A stretch of 26,929 bases of DNA. Source: a virus. A program made the translations under genes and the position numbers. The stretch covers positions 1-26,929 of the IMG/VR virus record IMGVR_UViG_3300025769_000686; one strand, 5' to 3'. This document shows, in pieces, positions 1-6,929 of the stretch. The notes under the pieces are model-generated. The model was not told the origin of the DNA and made no database searches. It saw only the letters and a program-made list of their open reading frames with translations. Every line of letters starts with the position of its first letter. The stretch's first letter is position 1.

Positions 1-95
1 ATACAAGAAGCCGAAGATAAATCTGGAACACTTTGAGGAGGCATCCATTCAGGAGGTGCTGTTTTTGCTTTGGGAAATTTGTTTTCATTCATCAT
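1..95 (-). CDS. Phage DNA polymerase (family A type), N-terminus only; runs off the left edge
   Basis: Only about 31 residues are visible, starting MMNENKFPKAKTAPPEW and containing W-MPP-x4-PDLSSA. That proline-rich lead-in followed by 'PDLS-A' is how many phage family A polymerases begin, just before the first strand of the 3'-5' exonuclease domain, where the DxE motif follows. The DxE itself lies outside the window, so the call depends on this short lead-in and on its place at the end of a primase-nuclease-helicase operon. Two adjacent in-frame ATGs (95-93 and 92-90) are possible starts. The start overlaps the stop of the upstream 68-residue gene by 11 bp, which suggests translational coupling. 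It could be another replication protein with a similar N-terminus. Confidence 0.5.
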   Translation of the reverse strand, partial: MMNENKFPKAKTAPPEWMPPQSVPDLSSASC

Positions 96-291
96 GTTTG
101 CTTTCAGATAATTCTTTTTTTACTTGAATGTGTTTTAAATAATAAGTTGCCGCTTTTGTAATATCTTCATGAAGCATCGGTAGATTACCAATGTCTAATT
201 CAACAGGATTACCTATCTCATCATTAACTTTTGTTACTTCGTCTCTTGTTAAACTTACTAATAGTTTTCCGTCTTGATAAATTATTCTCAT
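85..291 (-). CDS. Conserved small hypothetical protein in the replication operon (68 aa)
   Basis: A 68-residue protein rich in charged residues, with no membrane segment and no motif I recognise. It starts MRIIYQDGKLLVSL, which looks like a short beta hairpin, and ends in a helical, lysine- and glutamate-rich tail. Its ATG overlaps the stop of the UvrD-like helicase by 4 bp (ATGA), and its end overlaps the polymerase start. It therefore sits in a translationally coupled chain between helicase and polymerase. A replication accessory role is inferred from context only. The family is unknown to me. Confidence 0.75.
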   Translation of the reverse strand: MRIIYQDGKLLVSLTRDEVTKVNDEIGNPVELDIGNLPMLHEDITKAATYYLKHIQVKKELSESKHDE

Positions 292-1808
292 TGAAATATC
301 TCCGTAAATTCTCTACTGCCTTCGGCTCTAATAATGTGTAATGATTTTTTTGCTCTTGTTGCTCCCACGTAAAATACTCTCCTTTCGCTATCAATATTCG
401 ATAGCAGTTTATCTTCCGTCTTCTTTGACAGATCTGTTAATAACATCACATGATCAGCTTCTCCACCTTTTGATCCGTGAATCGTGCTCAGTTTTATTCG
501 AGGCGGAGTTGTTAACATTGTTTCATCTTTTTGTAGCATCGTCTTTACATACAAAGATTTATTCTCACTTACTTTATCAAGGGCATGATGCCAAGGATAG
601 TTCGCATGAGCTACTAAACCGTGATTTTGTTGTAAGTCTTTCATTGAAAACATTTGTCCCGGAAGAACTTGAATGTTTAAAGATTTATGTCCTCGCTTAA
701 CACGATTACCAACAGACATATAGTAATACAAATCCTTAACATCAGAAAAATCTACATCTTGACCTGTGCGAAGTTTTTCCCATGTTTCAATTGCTTTTAA
801 AAGTTTGGTGCTGACACTTGGTTGATTACCTCGAATGAAGTGATGTCCAAATTGTTTTAAGTCGTGTTCTATATTATCTAATAAATAATTAGCACGAGCT
901 AAGATAAGCCACTCGCCATGATCAAAACTACTTGCATTGAGTTTATAAGCATAGGATTGCGTAAAACCTCGATACTTTCTAGGTTTCCAAAGCTTTTGTT
1001 TTCGATGTTGAATTCTTTGGACTAAACGATCTGCTACTTCATGATTAGTTTGCGGTACACGATATGATTGATTTAACACTTCTGTTTCCCAATCAAGATC
1101 AACCAAACGACCACTATCAGCTCCCGCCCAATCGAAGATAGCTTGATCATCATCTCCCGCTACATAGACTCGTGTGGCGTGAGCCATGATCTTGTTAATC
1201 ACGTTCCACTGTAACCACGACAAGTCTTGTGCTTCATCAACAATTAATACTTCTAGCTTTGGCGATGTCCCGATCTGTACAAAATCCATAAGCATGTCTG
1301 TATAATCTTTCACGTTCATGGTTTCTTTGTACTTGATCAATGATTCAATGACGTACTTTGTTTTAAAAAAGCCACCATCAATACGACCAAAGCGATTGTA
1401 TTCATCTTCTAATGTAGTTCCCCTCGCTCTGGATAAATCATAGACACGAAGATGTTCATTGTTGTGTACAGATACGCCAACTTCATCAGCTGAAGTGACA
1501 TTGAGGAGGGGAACTTTTATTACCTCAGCCAATTCTCGATAGTGCTGAGGTGTCATAACTTCATCGGAGTTATAATTTAAATTTTTAAAAACAAAACTAT
1601 GAATAGTACGAAACCAAATTAATTCTTTTTTGGTAAGATTAAATTTATTACCAGCTCGTTCCACTGCTTCTTGAGCCGCTTTGCGTGTAAAAGCAAGATA
1701 GGCAATTCGATCAGGTGGAACGCCCCTAGCCAATTCTTCTTCAACAATAGATAATAACCTTGTCGTTTTTCCTGTACCAGGAGGTCCGAAAATTATTTTT
1801 TTAGACAA
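288..1808 (-). CDS. UvrD/Rep-like superfamily 1A DNA helicase
   Basis: A 506-residue SF1A helicase with its motifs in order: Walker A GPPGTGKTT (8-16), motif Ia AFTRKAAQEA (39-48), motif Ic FRTIHSF (66-72), motif II VDEAQD (190-195), motif III VAGDDDQAIFDWAGAD (216-231), motif IV NQSYRVP (246-252), motif V STIHGSKGGEADHV (441-454) and motif VI YVGATRAK (480-487). Such enzymes translocate 3'-5' or 5'-3' on ssDNA with ATP. It is shorter than bacterial UvrD (about 700 residues), so the 1B/2B insertions are reduced, as in phage Dda-type enzymes. The start codon is TTG at 1808, overlapping the upstream nuclease stop by 8 bp, with GGAG nine bases upstream. In this operon it probably unwinds DNA for replication or recombination; no DnaB-type helicase is visible. 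Confidence 0.95.
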   Translation of the reverse strand: MSKKIIFGPPGTGKTTRLLSIVEEELARGVPPDRIAYLAFTRKAAQEAVERAGNKFNLTKKELIWFRTIHSFVFKNLNYNSDEVMTPQHYRELAEVIKVPLLNVTSADEVGVSVHNNEHLRVYDLSRARGTTLEDEYNRFGRIDGGFFKTKYVIESLIKYKETMNVKDYTDMLMDFVQIGTSPKLEVLIVDEAQDLSWLQWNVINKIMAHATRVYVAGDDDQAIFDWAGADSGRLVDLDWETEVLNQSYRVPQTNHEVADRLVQRIQHRKQKLWKPRKYRGFTQSYAYKLNASSFDHGEWLILARANYLLDNIEHDLKQFGHHFIRGNQPSVSTKLLKAIETWEKLRTGQDVDFSDVKDLYYYMSVGNRVKRGHKSLNIQVLPGQMFSMKDLQQNHGLVAHANYPWHHALDKVSENKSLYVKTMLQKDETMLTTPPRIKLSTIHGSKGGEADHVMLLTDLSKKTEDKLLSNIDSERRVFYVGATRAKKSLHIIRAEGSREFTEIFQ

Positions 1809-2097
1809 TGTGACAGTCTCCGTTTTCTGTGACGTAAATAAATTTAACGCCTAGTTTTTTTTGCTCATCTGACTTCTTGGAATAAATACGTCTACCCCTG
1901 TGTCGAGATACTTTAACTTTATCAGAATAATATCGTTCTGTCTTGACATCGAAGAGATGTACTGTGCCATGACGAAACCCAATGATATCTACGGGACCAA
2001 TTTTATAAATATTATCAAAAGGGATGTAGCCATTTTCCGCTAACCATACCAAAGCAAATTGGTGGGAAATCATTCCTTTGAGATGTTGTTTATACAT
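1801..2097 (-). CDS. Small PD-(D/E)xK-fold nuclease
   Basis: A 98-residue protein with the core signature of restriction-endonuclease-like nucleases: GPVDIIG (Asp37), twelve residues, then FDVKT (Asp50, Lys52). An N-terminal helix carries a possible supporting residue (Gln13), and a basic tail follows the core (HRGRRIYSKKSDEQKK, about 66-81). Its size is close to that of single-domain phage Holliday-junction resolvases or VRR-type nucleases. The reaction would be metal-dependent cleavage of phosphodiester bonds at a branched or nicked DNA substrate; the exact substrate cannot be read from the sequence. The ATG at 2097 overlaps the preceding 62-residue gene by 8 bp, and the stop overlaps the TTG start of the UvrD-like helicase. 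A joint role in recombination-dependent replication or host DNA degradation is inferred. Confidence 0.75.
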   Translation of the reverse strand: MYKQHLKGMISHQFALVWLAENGYIPFDNIYKIGPVDIIGFRHGTVHLFDVKTERYYSDKVKVSRHRGRRIYSKKSDEQKKLGVKFIYVTENGDCHIV

Positions 2098-2278
2098 TGT
2101 CTCTTTTCTTACTTAATTCAATTGCACTTTCTAAAACTAAAGCTTGAGCATTAGTAAAATAATTTCTACCTAATAATTTTTCAGCAAGTTCTCTTGCACG
2201 TTTTCTTTTAGCTTGTTCCAATTTATATTTTACAGAACCTCTATGACCAAAGTTTTCATAAGTTGGTTTATATTTCAC
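2090..2278 (-). CDS. Small basic hypothetical protein in the replication operon (62 aa)
   Basis: A 62-residue, strongly basic and helical protein (KLEQAKRKRARELAEKL around residues 19-35) with no membrane segment. It starts at GTG (2278-2276), which overlaps the primase TGA stop as GTGA, a classic coupled arrangement, and it ends 8 bp inside the nuclease gene. Charge and context suggest nucleic-acid binding, or an accessory to the primase or nuclease, but I do not recognise a family. It is kept as real because its reading frame is the only open one between two confident genes and it has coupled junctions on both sides. Confidence 0.65.
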   Translation of the reverse strand: MKYKPTYENFGHRGSVKYKLEQAKRKRARELAEKLLGRNYFTNAQALVLESAIELSKKRDNV

Positions 2279-3828
2279 AACAATGCCTCCGATCCATCAT
2301 CCATATCAGGTACAGAAAAACTTGTTTGTTGTAATCGCTCATAAGGGACCATCCAAACAAATTCTGTTTTACCATTAATAGATAATCGGTGATGACCACC
2401 ACTTCTTTTTAACTTAATGTGAGCAGACATTTCTGTTGTAGACATGCCTTTAAATTTTTTCTTTTCTTCAACATAATTTATGAGAAATTCCATTTTAAAA
2501 TATGCTTTTGTTTGTTCACTCTTTTCATCTTTTTCAAAAAGAACATTTCCTAATTTTATCTGCTCTCTTGTATCAGCGACAGGAGTTTCATCTAAAAAAG
2601 AATTTAATAAATTATCAAATCTTCCAACCTTTGTTATCTCTCTTGGCATTTCAATAACTTGTACTTTTGAAAGTAATTCATTTAACAATCGTATCCATTT
2701 CTTTTGAGGCATGGGTTCTGGAAAAGGAATAATATTAATCTCATCAATACACCTTTTTAAAAATAAACTTTGTGAAAATAATTCATCTGTATTTAATGCA
2801 ATGGGTTTTCCGTCAATGTTCATAAACCATATAGAATCATCTGATTGGTATTTTCTTAAATCAGATAATTGAGAAGCATAGTCTTCACCAATACCAAATT
2901 GTCGAACAGAACATTCTGTAGAATTACAATGATTACACATAGGAGGAACTTTACATTTATATTGATACTCTTGTTTTTTGTGTTGATTAATTGTCTTCAT
3001 TACCTGTGAACTACTCAAGGGTGGTTGCATAAAGTCTCTATTAAACTCATCAATTTTTTGTGACCATACGTTCTCATCATTCCATTTCTTCTTCGCATAG
3101 ACAGCATATTGATATAGAGCTTCATCACGACCACCCTCTGGTATTCCCAAAGTCATCATAGTTTGTAGACAAGGAGGCCCGTCGCTAAGGGGAGTATCGC
3201 TAGTATTTTTTTCCTTAGCTTTCAGCTTTGAGAATTTTTTTGGATCAACAGCAACTTCATCATAATAATCTAAAAATTGAGAAAGCTTCAGTGCATTGCC
3301 GTCTTCATCATATGCATATCGCATAGAGTTTTCGCCTTCAAAGTAAGGTAAGTTTAAAAAATTTCCTGTATCACCTCTATCAGTTCTAATTTCAATTTGT
3401 TTAGGAAAAATTTCACTAGAGGCATAACCAAGTAACGATGCAAATTCTTGTAATTTTTTTCTCATCGTTATTGCTGGTATAAAATCAGTTGTAAATAAAA
3501 ATAAATGGCATCCCCCAGATTTAGACCTAAAAACTGTAAGAGGTATCTTTTTTTCTTTCAGCGATAGTGAGATTTTCTTGTGGTCGAGAGGGTAAACATC
3601 GACATCAATACAACCCCACTTGCACTTACTATCATCATTAATAGGAATAACTCCGAGAGATGCTCCCTCTCCTTTCAAATGCTTTTGCCAATTTACATCG
3701 GTGATAGGTTCTTGAACAACCTTACCCGTACCTTTGACTTTATTTTTATCAGATACTTCACCTGAAATAATAAAGATTCCATAGGCACGATTAAGACCTT
3801 CAAATATTTGTTTAAACTTATCAATCAT
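2275..3828 (-). CDS. Archaeo-eukaryotic primase (AEP; TOTE-type primase domain) with C-terminal Zn site
   Basis: A 517-residue primase. The AEP catalytic core shows GCIDVDVYPLD (Asp75, Asp77) and, after a strand, RSKSGGCHLFLF (His108), the DxD and sxH motifs that bind metal and nucleotide. IEIRTDRG (about 146-153) and TGNFLNLPYF follow, as in TOTE-type AEP domains. A PriCT-like helical segment (about 220-290) is followed by four cysteines in a CX5CX2CX4C arrangement (292, 298, 301, 306), probably binding zinc. No Walker A is present, so it is a primase without a fused helicase. I chose the ATG at 3828; a TTG at 3837 would add three residues. Neither start has a Shine-Dalgarno, and a GC-rich hairpin lies where one would be. 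It would make RNA or DNA primers for the downstream polymerase. Confidence 0.88.
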   Translation of the reverse strand: MIDKFKQIFEGLNRAYGIFIISGEVSDKNKVKGTGKVVQEPITDVNWQKHLKGEGASLGVIPINDDSKCKWGCIDVDVYPLDHKKISLSLKEKKIPLTVFRSKSGGCHLFLFTTDFIPAITMRKKLQEFASLLGYASSEIFPKQIEIRTDRGDTGNFLNLPYFEGENSMRYAYDEDGNALKLSQFLDYYDEVAVDPKKFSKLKAKEKNTSDTPLSDGPPCLQTMMTLGIPEGGRDEALYQYAVYAKKKWNDENVWSQKIDEFNRDFMQPPLSSSQVMKTINQHKKQEYQYKCKVPPMCNHCNSTECSVRQFGIGEDYASQLSDLRKYQSDDSIWFMNIDGKPIALNTDELFSQSLFLKRCIDEINIIPFPEPMPQKKWIRLLNELLSKVQVIEMPREITKVGRFDNLLNSFLDETPVADTREQIKLGNVLFEKDEKSEQTKAYFKMEFLINYVEEKKKFKGMSTTEMSAHIKLKRSGGHHRLSINGKTEFVWMVPYERLQQTSFSVPDMDDGSEALL

Positions 3829-3840
3829 GTAGGGCAATTA

Positions 3841-3880
3841 GGGGCGGGGAAGAAAGGAGAGAATAAGAAGAAACCGCCCC
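3841..3880. repeat. GC-rich hairpin with purine-rich loop before the primase gene
   Basis: GGGGCGG (3841-3847) and CCGCCCC (3874-3880) are perfectly complementary and enclose a 26-base loop that is purine except for one base on the plus strand. This stands out in an AT-rich genome. In the minus-strand mRNA it lies between the ssDNA-binding-like gene (stop at 3889) and the primase ATG at 3828. The stem ends 12 bases from that ATG, and the loop is pyrimidine-only apart from one A. On the plus strand a T5 run (3886-3890) follows, so a terminator for plus-strand transcripts is possible. A role in pausing, mRNA processing or translational control of the primase is inference. Confidence 0.6.
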
Positions 3881-3888
3881 CAAACTTT

Positions 3889-4704
3889 TTATATCATACC
3901 TGAGTCTTCGTTGTCACTATTTGTTTCTGCAACTTCTACTTCAGGTTTGACTACTACATCACCTTTTGTAACAGATTGTGAGAATACTTTAGCGTCCTGT
4001 AAGACTTCAACATCTTTAACAGAATCTTCTAAAGATATATCCCAAACTGCCCAAGACATCGCATCCTTTTTTACAAGTTCACCTTTAAGCCTGTAAATGT
4101 ATGCATAAGCGGGTGGTGTAAAGGGGCCATTTTTACCTTCCATAACTTGTGATTTAATCATGGTATTCAATAACTTTGCTTTCTTGAAATTTGTAGAAAA
4201 CATAGATATTTGAGCGGGCTTCCATATTCCTTCTTCATCTTCAAATAACACAAAAAAGTTTCCATCAGTTCTTATATAAGTATCAGTCAGTTCACCGTTT
4301 TCTATATAAACATCTTTTGACTCTACTTTTTTGGTCTTTGTTAAAATATCAGAAGAAGAATCATAGGCTCCTAAAAAACCACCACCTTTTTCAACTTCTT
4401 TCCAATGAGTATATTGTTTGATAAAAGCACAAGGAATTATTCTTATTCCCTCACTCTTTTTCCAAACTTTCTGTGATATATTATGATAAATTTCAGCTTT
4501 TGATATTTCATCAGGAGCATCTTTAGCATTACCATGATATAATTTTAGTCTTGGTAGTTCTAAATCATTAGAACCAATGTTTTGCGAACCATCTCCTGCG
4601 TTTTGTTCAAGAAATGAATCGATATTTAAAGTAGCTACTTCTGTATTTGCGTCTTTGGTAGCCACTGCACCTTTTTTCTTAGGTGTTGTTTTTCGTTTCG
4701 CCAT
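3889..4704 (-). CDS. Putative phage ssDNA-binding/replication-associated protein
   Basis: A 271-residue soluble protein. A basic N-terminus (MAKRKTTPKKKG) precedes a core that opens LELPRLKLYHGNAKDAPDEI and runs through EGIRIIPCAFIKQYTHWKEV, GGGFLGAYD and WKPAQISMFSTNFKKAKLLN. It ends in an acidic tail (EVEVAETNSDNEDSGMI). I know this core from proteins beside replication genes in many phages; the acidic tail is typical of single-stranded-DNA-binding proteins, which use it to recruit partners. Placement directly before the primase supports that role, but the domain assignment is not certain. It has a strong AAGGAGG site five bases before the ATG. Recombination mediator or structural protein are less likely alternatives. 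Confidence 0.6.
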   Translation of the reverse strand: MAKRKTTPKKKGAVATKDANTEVATLNIDSFLEQNAGDGSQNIGSNDLELPRLKLYHGNAKDAPDEISKAEIYHNISQKVWKKSEGIRIIPCAFIKQYTHWKEVEKGGGFLGAYDSSSDILTKTKKVESKDVYIENGELTDTYIRTDGNFFVLFEDEEGIWKPAQISMFSTNFKKAKLLNTMIKSQVMEGKNGPFTPPAYAYIYRLKGELVKKDAMSWAVWDISLEDSVKDVEVLQDAKVFSQSVTKGDVVVKPEVEVAETNSDNEDSGMI

Positions 4705-4713
4705 ATTACCTCC

Positions 4714-5280
4714 TTAGGTTTTTGAAACTTTGGTTTTCTTACCAATGTATAGTCCAAAGAGGTCTTCTGGTATGTTAATACCCTTCTCTACGGCCTCTCT
4801 GCAAGTAGACTTAAGCGTGCCTGCGTGAATTGTTTCTGTATGTAATACAGGAAGTCCTTCAGCGTTAAGTTTTTCTTTAAGGGCAACTGCTTCAGCATCT
4901 TGTGTCTTATCAAATTGCACTGCAACCTGATTTTTAATAATAGTGCCAAGCCCTGCATCTCTTAACCATTCATAGGCAGCAGATTTGTTAGCTTCACTAA
5001 TATGAGCACGGATATCATTTACAATTGATAATTGTAAACCATTATCTAATTTTAACTTAGATAAGCCAAGTTCATCCATGATTCCTGGTATTATTTCTTC
5101 AGAGACCTTATCTCTTGCTTTTTTCAAAGATTTTGTTTCACTTTCTTTTAATTCAATTGCTTGATCATATTGAATTAGCTTTTTGACAGCCTCCGAAAGT
5201 GACTTTTGATCTTTTTCAGTAGAGTTAAAATCCTGAATATCGTCTTCTAGTTGTGCTAGAATTTCAGATTGATTTTCCAT
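4714..5280 (-). CDS. Conserved coiled-coil phage protein of unknown function in the replication operon (188 aa)
   Basis: The start is placed at ATG 5280 because AAAGGAG lies eight bases upstream; a longer frame begins 93 bp earlier but would run into the oppositely oriented helicase gene without a ribosome site. The N-terminal ~60 residues are a charged coiled coil (EIEL/KESETKSLKKARDKVSEE region). A conserved C-terminal region follows, with GLSKLKLDNGLQLSI, AAYEWLRDAGLGTIIKN and an ending FGLYIGKKTKV. The same layout recurs in replication clusters of many podoviruses, usually as a hypothetical protein. It is the first minus-strand gene of the replication operon, diverging from the SNF2-like helicase with only 36 bp between them. 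A scaffold or DNA-metabolism accessory role is inferred from position. Confidence 0.75.
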   Translation of the reverse strand: MENQSEILAQLEDDIQDFNSTEKDQKSLSEAVKKLIQYDQAIELKESETKSLKKARDKVSEEIIPGIMDELGLSKLKLDNGLQLSIVNDIRAHISEANKSAAYEWLRDAGLGTIIKNQVAVQFDKTQDAEAVALKEKLNAEGLPVLHTETIHAGTLKSTCREAVEKGINIPEDLFGLYIGKKTKVSKT

Positions 5281-5329
5281 TTGAACATCTCCTTTATTAT
5301 AATATAGTGGGAGAATATGAAATTTGCAA
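5281..5329 (-). promoter_or_regulatory. Possible promoter in a 36-bp divergent spacer
   Basis: The replication operon (minus) and the SNF2-like helicase (plus) start 36 bp apart. On the minus strand TTGCAA (5329-5324) and TATATT (5306-5301) are spaced by 17 bases, a plausible sigma70-type pair. TATAAT also occurs on both strands here (5301-5296 minus, 5298-5303 plus). The predicted start would fall very close to the ribosome site, and AT-rich sequence gives such matches by chance, so support is weak. Any true promoters may lie within the neighbouring genes. Confidence 0.25.
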
Positions 5330-6774
5330 GTGTTAATGAGTTTGCCTTTAAAACTCAACCATACCAACACCAATTAGATGCATTAAGTAAATCTCACAAC
5401 AAAGATTACTATGCCTTTTTTATGGAAATGGGTACAGGTAAATCAAAGGTGTGTATAGATGATATGTGTATTGCGTATCAACAAAAAGAAATTAATTGTG
5501 GTATTGTTGTAGCCCCTAAAGGTGTGTATAGAAATTGGTCTCAATTAGAGATACCTAAACATATTAATGATGAAATTGATCATGATATTGTTGTTTGGTC
5601 TAATTCCACAAGTATGAAAAACAAAAAACAATTGAGAAAATTGTTTGAAAAGAATGAAAAATTAAAGTTTTTTGTAATAAACATTGAAGCATTCAGAACA
5701 AGAAAAGGTATTGAATTTACTAAAAAAGTGCTACAGGAAAACAACTGCTTAATGGCAATTGATGAAAGCACTGTGATTAAAAACCCTCAAGCTTTACAGA
5801 CTAAAAACATTTTAAATTTAAGAAAATTAATTAAAAAAAGACGTTTGTTATCAGGTATGCCTGTCACTAAATCACCTTTAGATTTATTTTCACAATGTCA
5901 ATTTTTACATCCTAATGTTCTTGAATATGATAGTTATTATGCCTTTCGCTCCCGGTACGCTATTTTACAAACAAGATCAACAGCCTCTCATAGTTTTCAA
6001 CAAGTAGTAGATTATAAAAATTTAGATGAATTAAATAAAAAATTAGAAATACATTCCTCAAGAGTTTTAAAAAAAGATTGTCTTGATTTACCTGATAAAG
6101 TTTATGTTAAAAGATTAGTTGAACTAACTCCTCAACAACAAAAAGCTTATGATGAAATGAAGCGTGAAGCGATGACCATTATTAATGATGATCTCGTAAA
6201 TGTTACAACCGTACTTGCACAGATAACAAAGTTACAACAAATATGTTGTGGTTTTATAATTAATTCTAATGGTGATCCTCAAACCATTGAAAATAATAGA
6301 TACTCAGCTCTAATGGAAATATTAGAAGAAGCTGATGGACAAAAAGTAGTTATCTGGGCTAATTATCGTCATGACATCAAGAGTATTTTAAAAGAAATAA
6401 GATCTGTTTATGGTTTTGAATCAGCCATGGGTTTTTATGGAGATACAAAAGATTCAGAAAGACAAGGTATAGTTACTGAGTTTCAAGATCCTAATAGTAA
6501 ATTGCAATACATAGTAGCAAATCCTCGTACAGCAGGTTATGGATTAACTTTGACAGAAAGTAATACAGTTGTTTATTTTAGTAATTCTTATGATTTAGAA
6601 ATAAGAGTTCAATCAGAAGAAAGAGTTCATCGTATTGGCCAAACCAAGAAGTGTACTTATATTGATTTAGTTACAGAAAAAACTGTAGATGAAAAAATAA
6701 TAAAATCTCTTCGCAAAAAAATAAATATATCCTCTGAAGTTATGGGTGAAGAACTTAAATCGTGGTTAGTATAG
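5317..6774 (+). CDS. SNF2-like superfamily 2 DNA translocase/helicase
   Basis: A 485-residue SF2 ATPase with the SNF2-type motif set: a Q-like YQHQLDAL (16-23), Walker A MGTGKS (38-43), motif Ia VVAPKGVYRNW (64-74), motif II AIDESTVIKN (147-156), motif III LLSGMPVT (177-184), motif IV VVIWANY near 345, motif V TAGYGLTLT and motif VI RVHRIGQT (436-443), whose arginines complete the ATPase site. It is close to the minimal core length, with no extra DNA-binding or nuclease domain. Phage members act in replication, recombination or chromatin-like protein removal. GGGAGA lies just before the ATG. It is read against the strand of all neighbouring replication genes, followed by a hairpin/T-run and a 55-residue ORF, which suggests its own regulation or separate acquisition. 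Confidence 0.93.
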   Translation: MKFASVNEFAFKTQPYQHQLDALSKSHNKDYYAFFMEMGTGKSKVCIDDMCIAYQQKEINCGIVVAPKGVYRNWSQLEIPKHINDEIDHDIVVWSNSTSMKNKKQLRKLFEKNEKLKFFVINIEAFRTRKGIEFTKKVLQENNCLMAIDESTVIKNPQALQTKNILNLRKLIKKRRLLSGMPVTKSPLDLFSQCQFLHPNVLEYDSYYAFRSRYAILQTRSTASHSFQQVVDYKNLDELNKKLEIHSSRVLKKDCLDLPDKVYVKRLVELTPQQQKAYDEMKREAMTIINDDLVNVTTVLAQITKLQQICCGFIINSNGDPQTIENNRYSALMEILEEADGQKVVIWANYRHDIKSILKEIRSVYGFESAMGFYGDTKDSERQGIVTEFQDPNSKLQYIVANPRTAGYGLTLTESNTVVYFSNSYDLEIRVQSEERVHRIGQTKKCTYIDLVTEKTVDEKIIKSLRKKINISSEVMGEELKSWLV

Positions 6775-6852
6775 GGTAACAACAGTTAATATTACTATTT
6801 AAAAATAGTGATTTTTTGCCGTATATACATAAACAATAAGTTGCTACCCTAT
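6771..6852. repeat. Nested inverted repeat after the SNF2-like helicase
   Basis: ATAGGGTAACAAC (6771-6783) is matched by GTTGCTACCCTAT (6840-6852) in inverted orientation, 12 of 13 positions, across a 56-base loop. Inside the loop is a second hairpin (6791-6812). The left arm covers the helicase stop codon. It may be a transcript-end structure, a small structured RNA, a protein-binding site or an origin-like element; the sequence alone does not decide. Confidence 0.6.
6791..6817 (+). terminator. AT-rich hairpin with T6 tract, possible intrinsic terminator
   Basis: ATTACTATTT (6791-6800) and AAATAGTGAT (6803-6812) pair over 10 positions with one G-T pair and a two-base apical gap (a real RNA loop would open about four to six bases). 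Six Ts follow (6812-6817). Position 17 bases after the helicase stop fits a plus-strand terminator, but the AT-rich stem is weak, and a second plus-strand ORF lies downstream. Confidence 0.45.
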
Positions 6853-6913
6853 GGGATATATTTGATCATAGCTGATATGCAAAAACAACAATAAAATTTT
6901 AATAAAAAATAAA

Positions 6914-6929
6914 ATAAGTATTTACTTAT
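6914..6929. promoter_or_regulatory. 16-bp palindrome over the start of the 55-aa ORF (operator-like)
   Basis: ATAAGTATTTACTTAT is a perfect 7-2-7 inverted repeat. Its last two bases are the first two of the ATG at 6928. There is no Shine-Dalgarno at the usual distance. A symmetric site in this position could bind a dimeric regulator or fold over the start codon. The rest of the 6853-6913 spacer is A-rich with nothing I can name. Confidence 0.4.

Noticed and set aside
5281-5373. Longer start for the 188-residue coiled-coil protein
   Set aside because: The extension overlaps the oppositely read helicase start and has no ribosome site; ATG 5280 has AAAGGAG at proper spacing.
1801-6774. A complete TOTE-type conflict (defence) system
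   Set aside because: Primase, nuclease and helicases are present, but they lie in a coupled phage replication operon leading to a polymerase, and the SNF2-like gene is on the other strand; a replisome is the simpler reading. Kept only as an evolutionary question.
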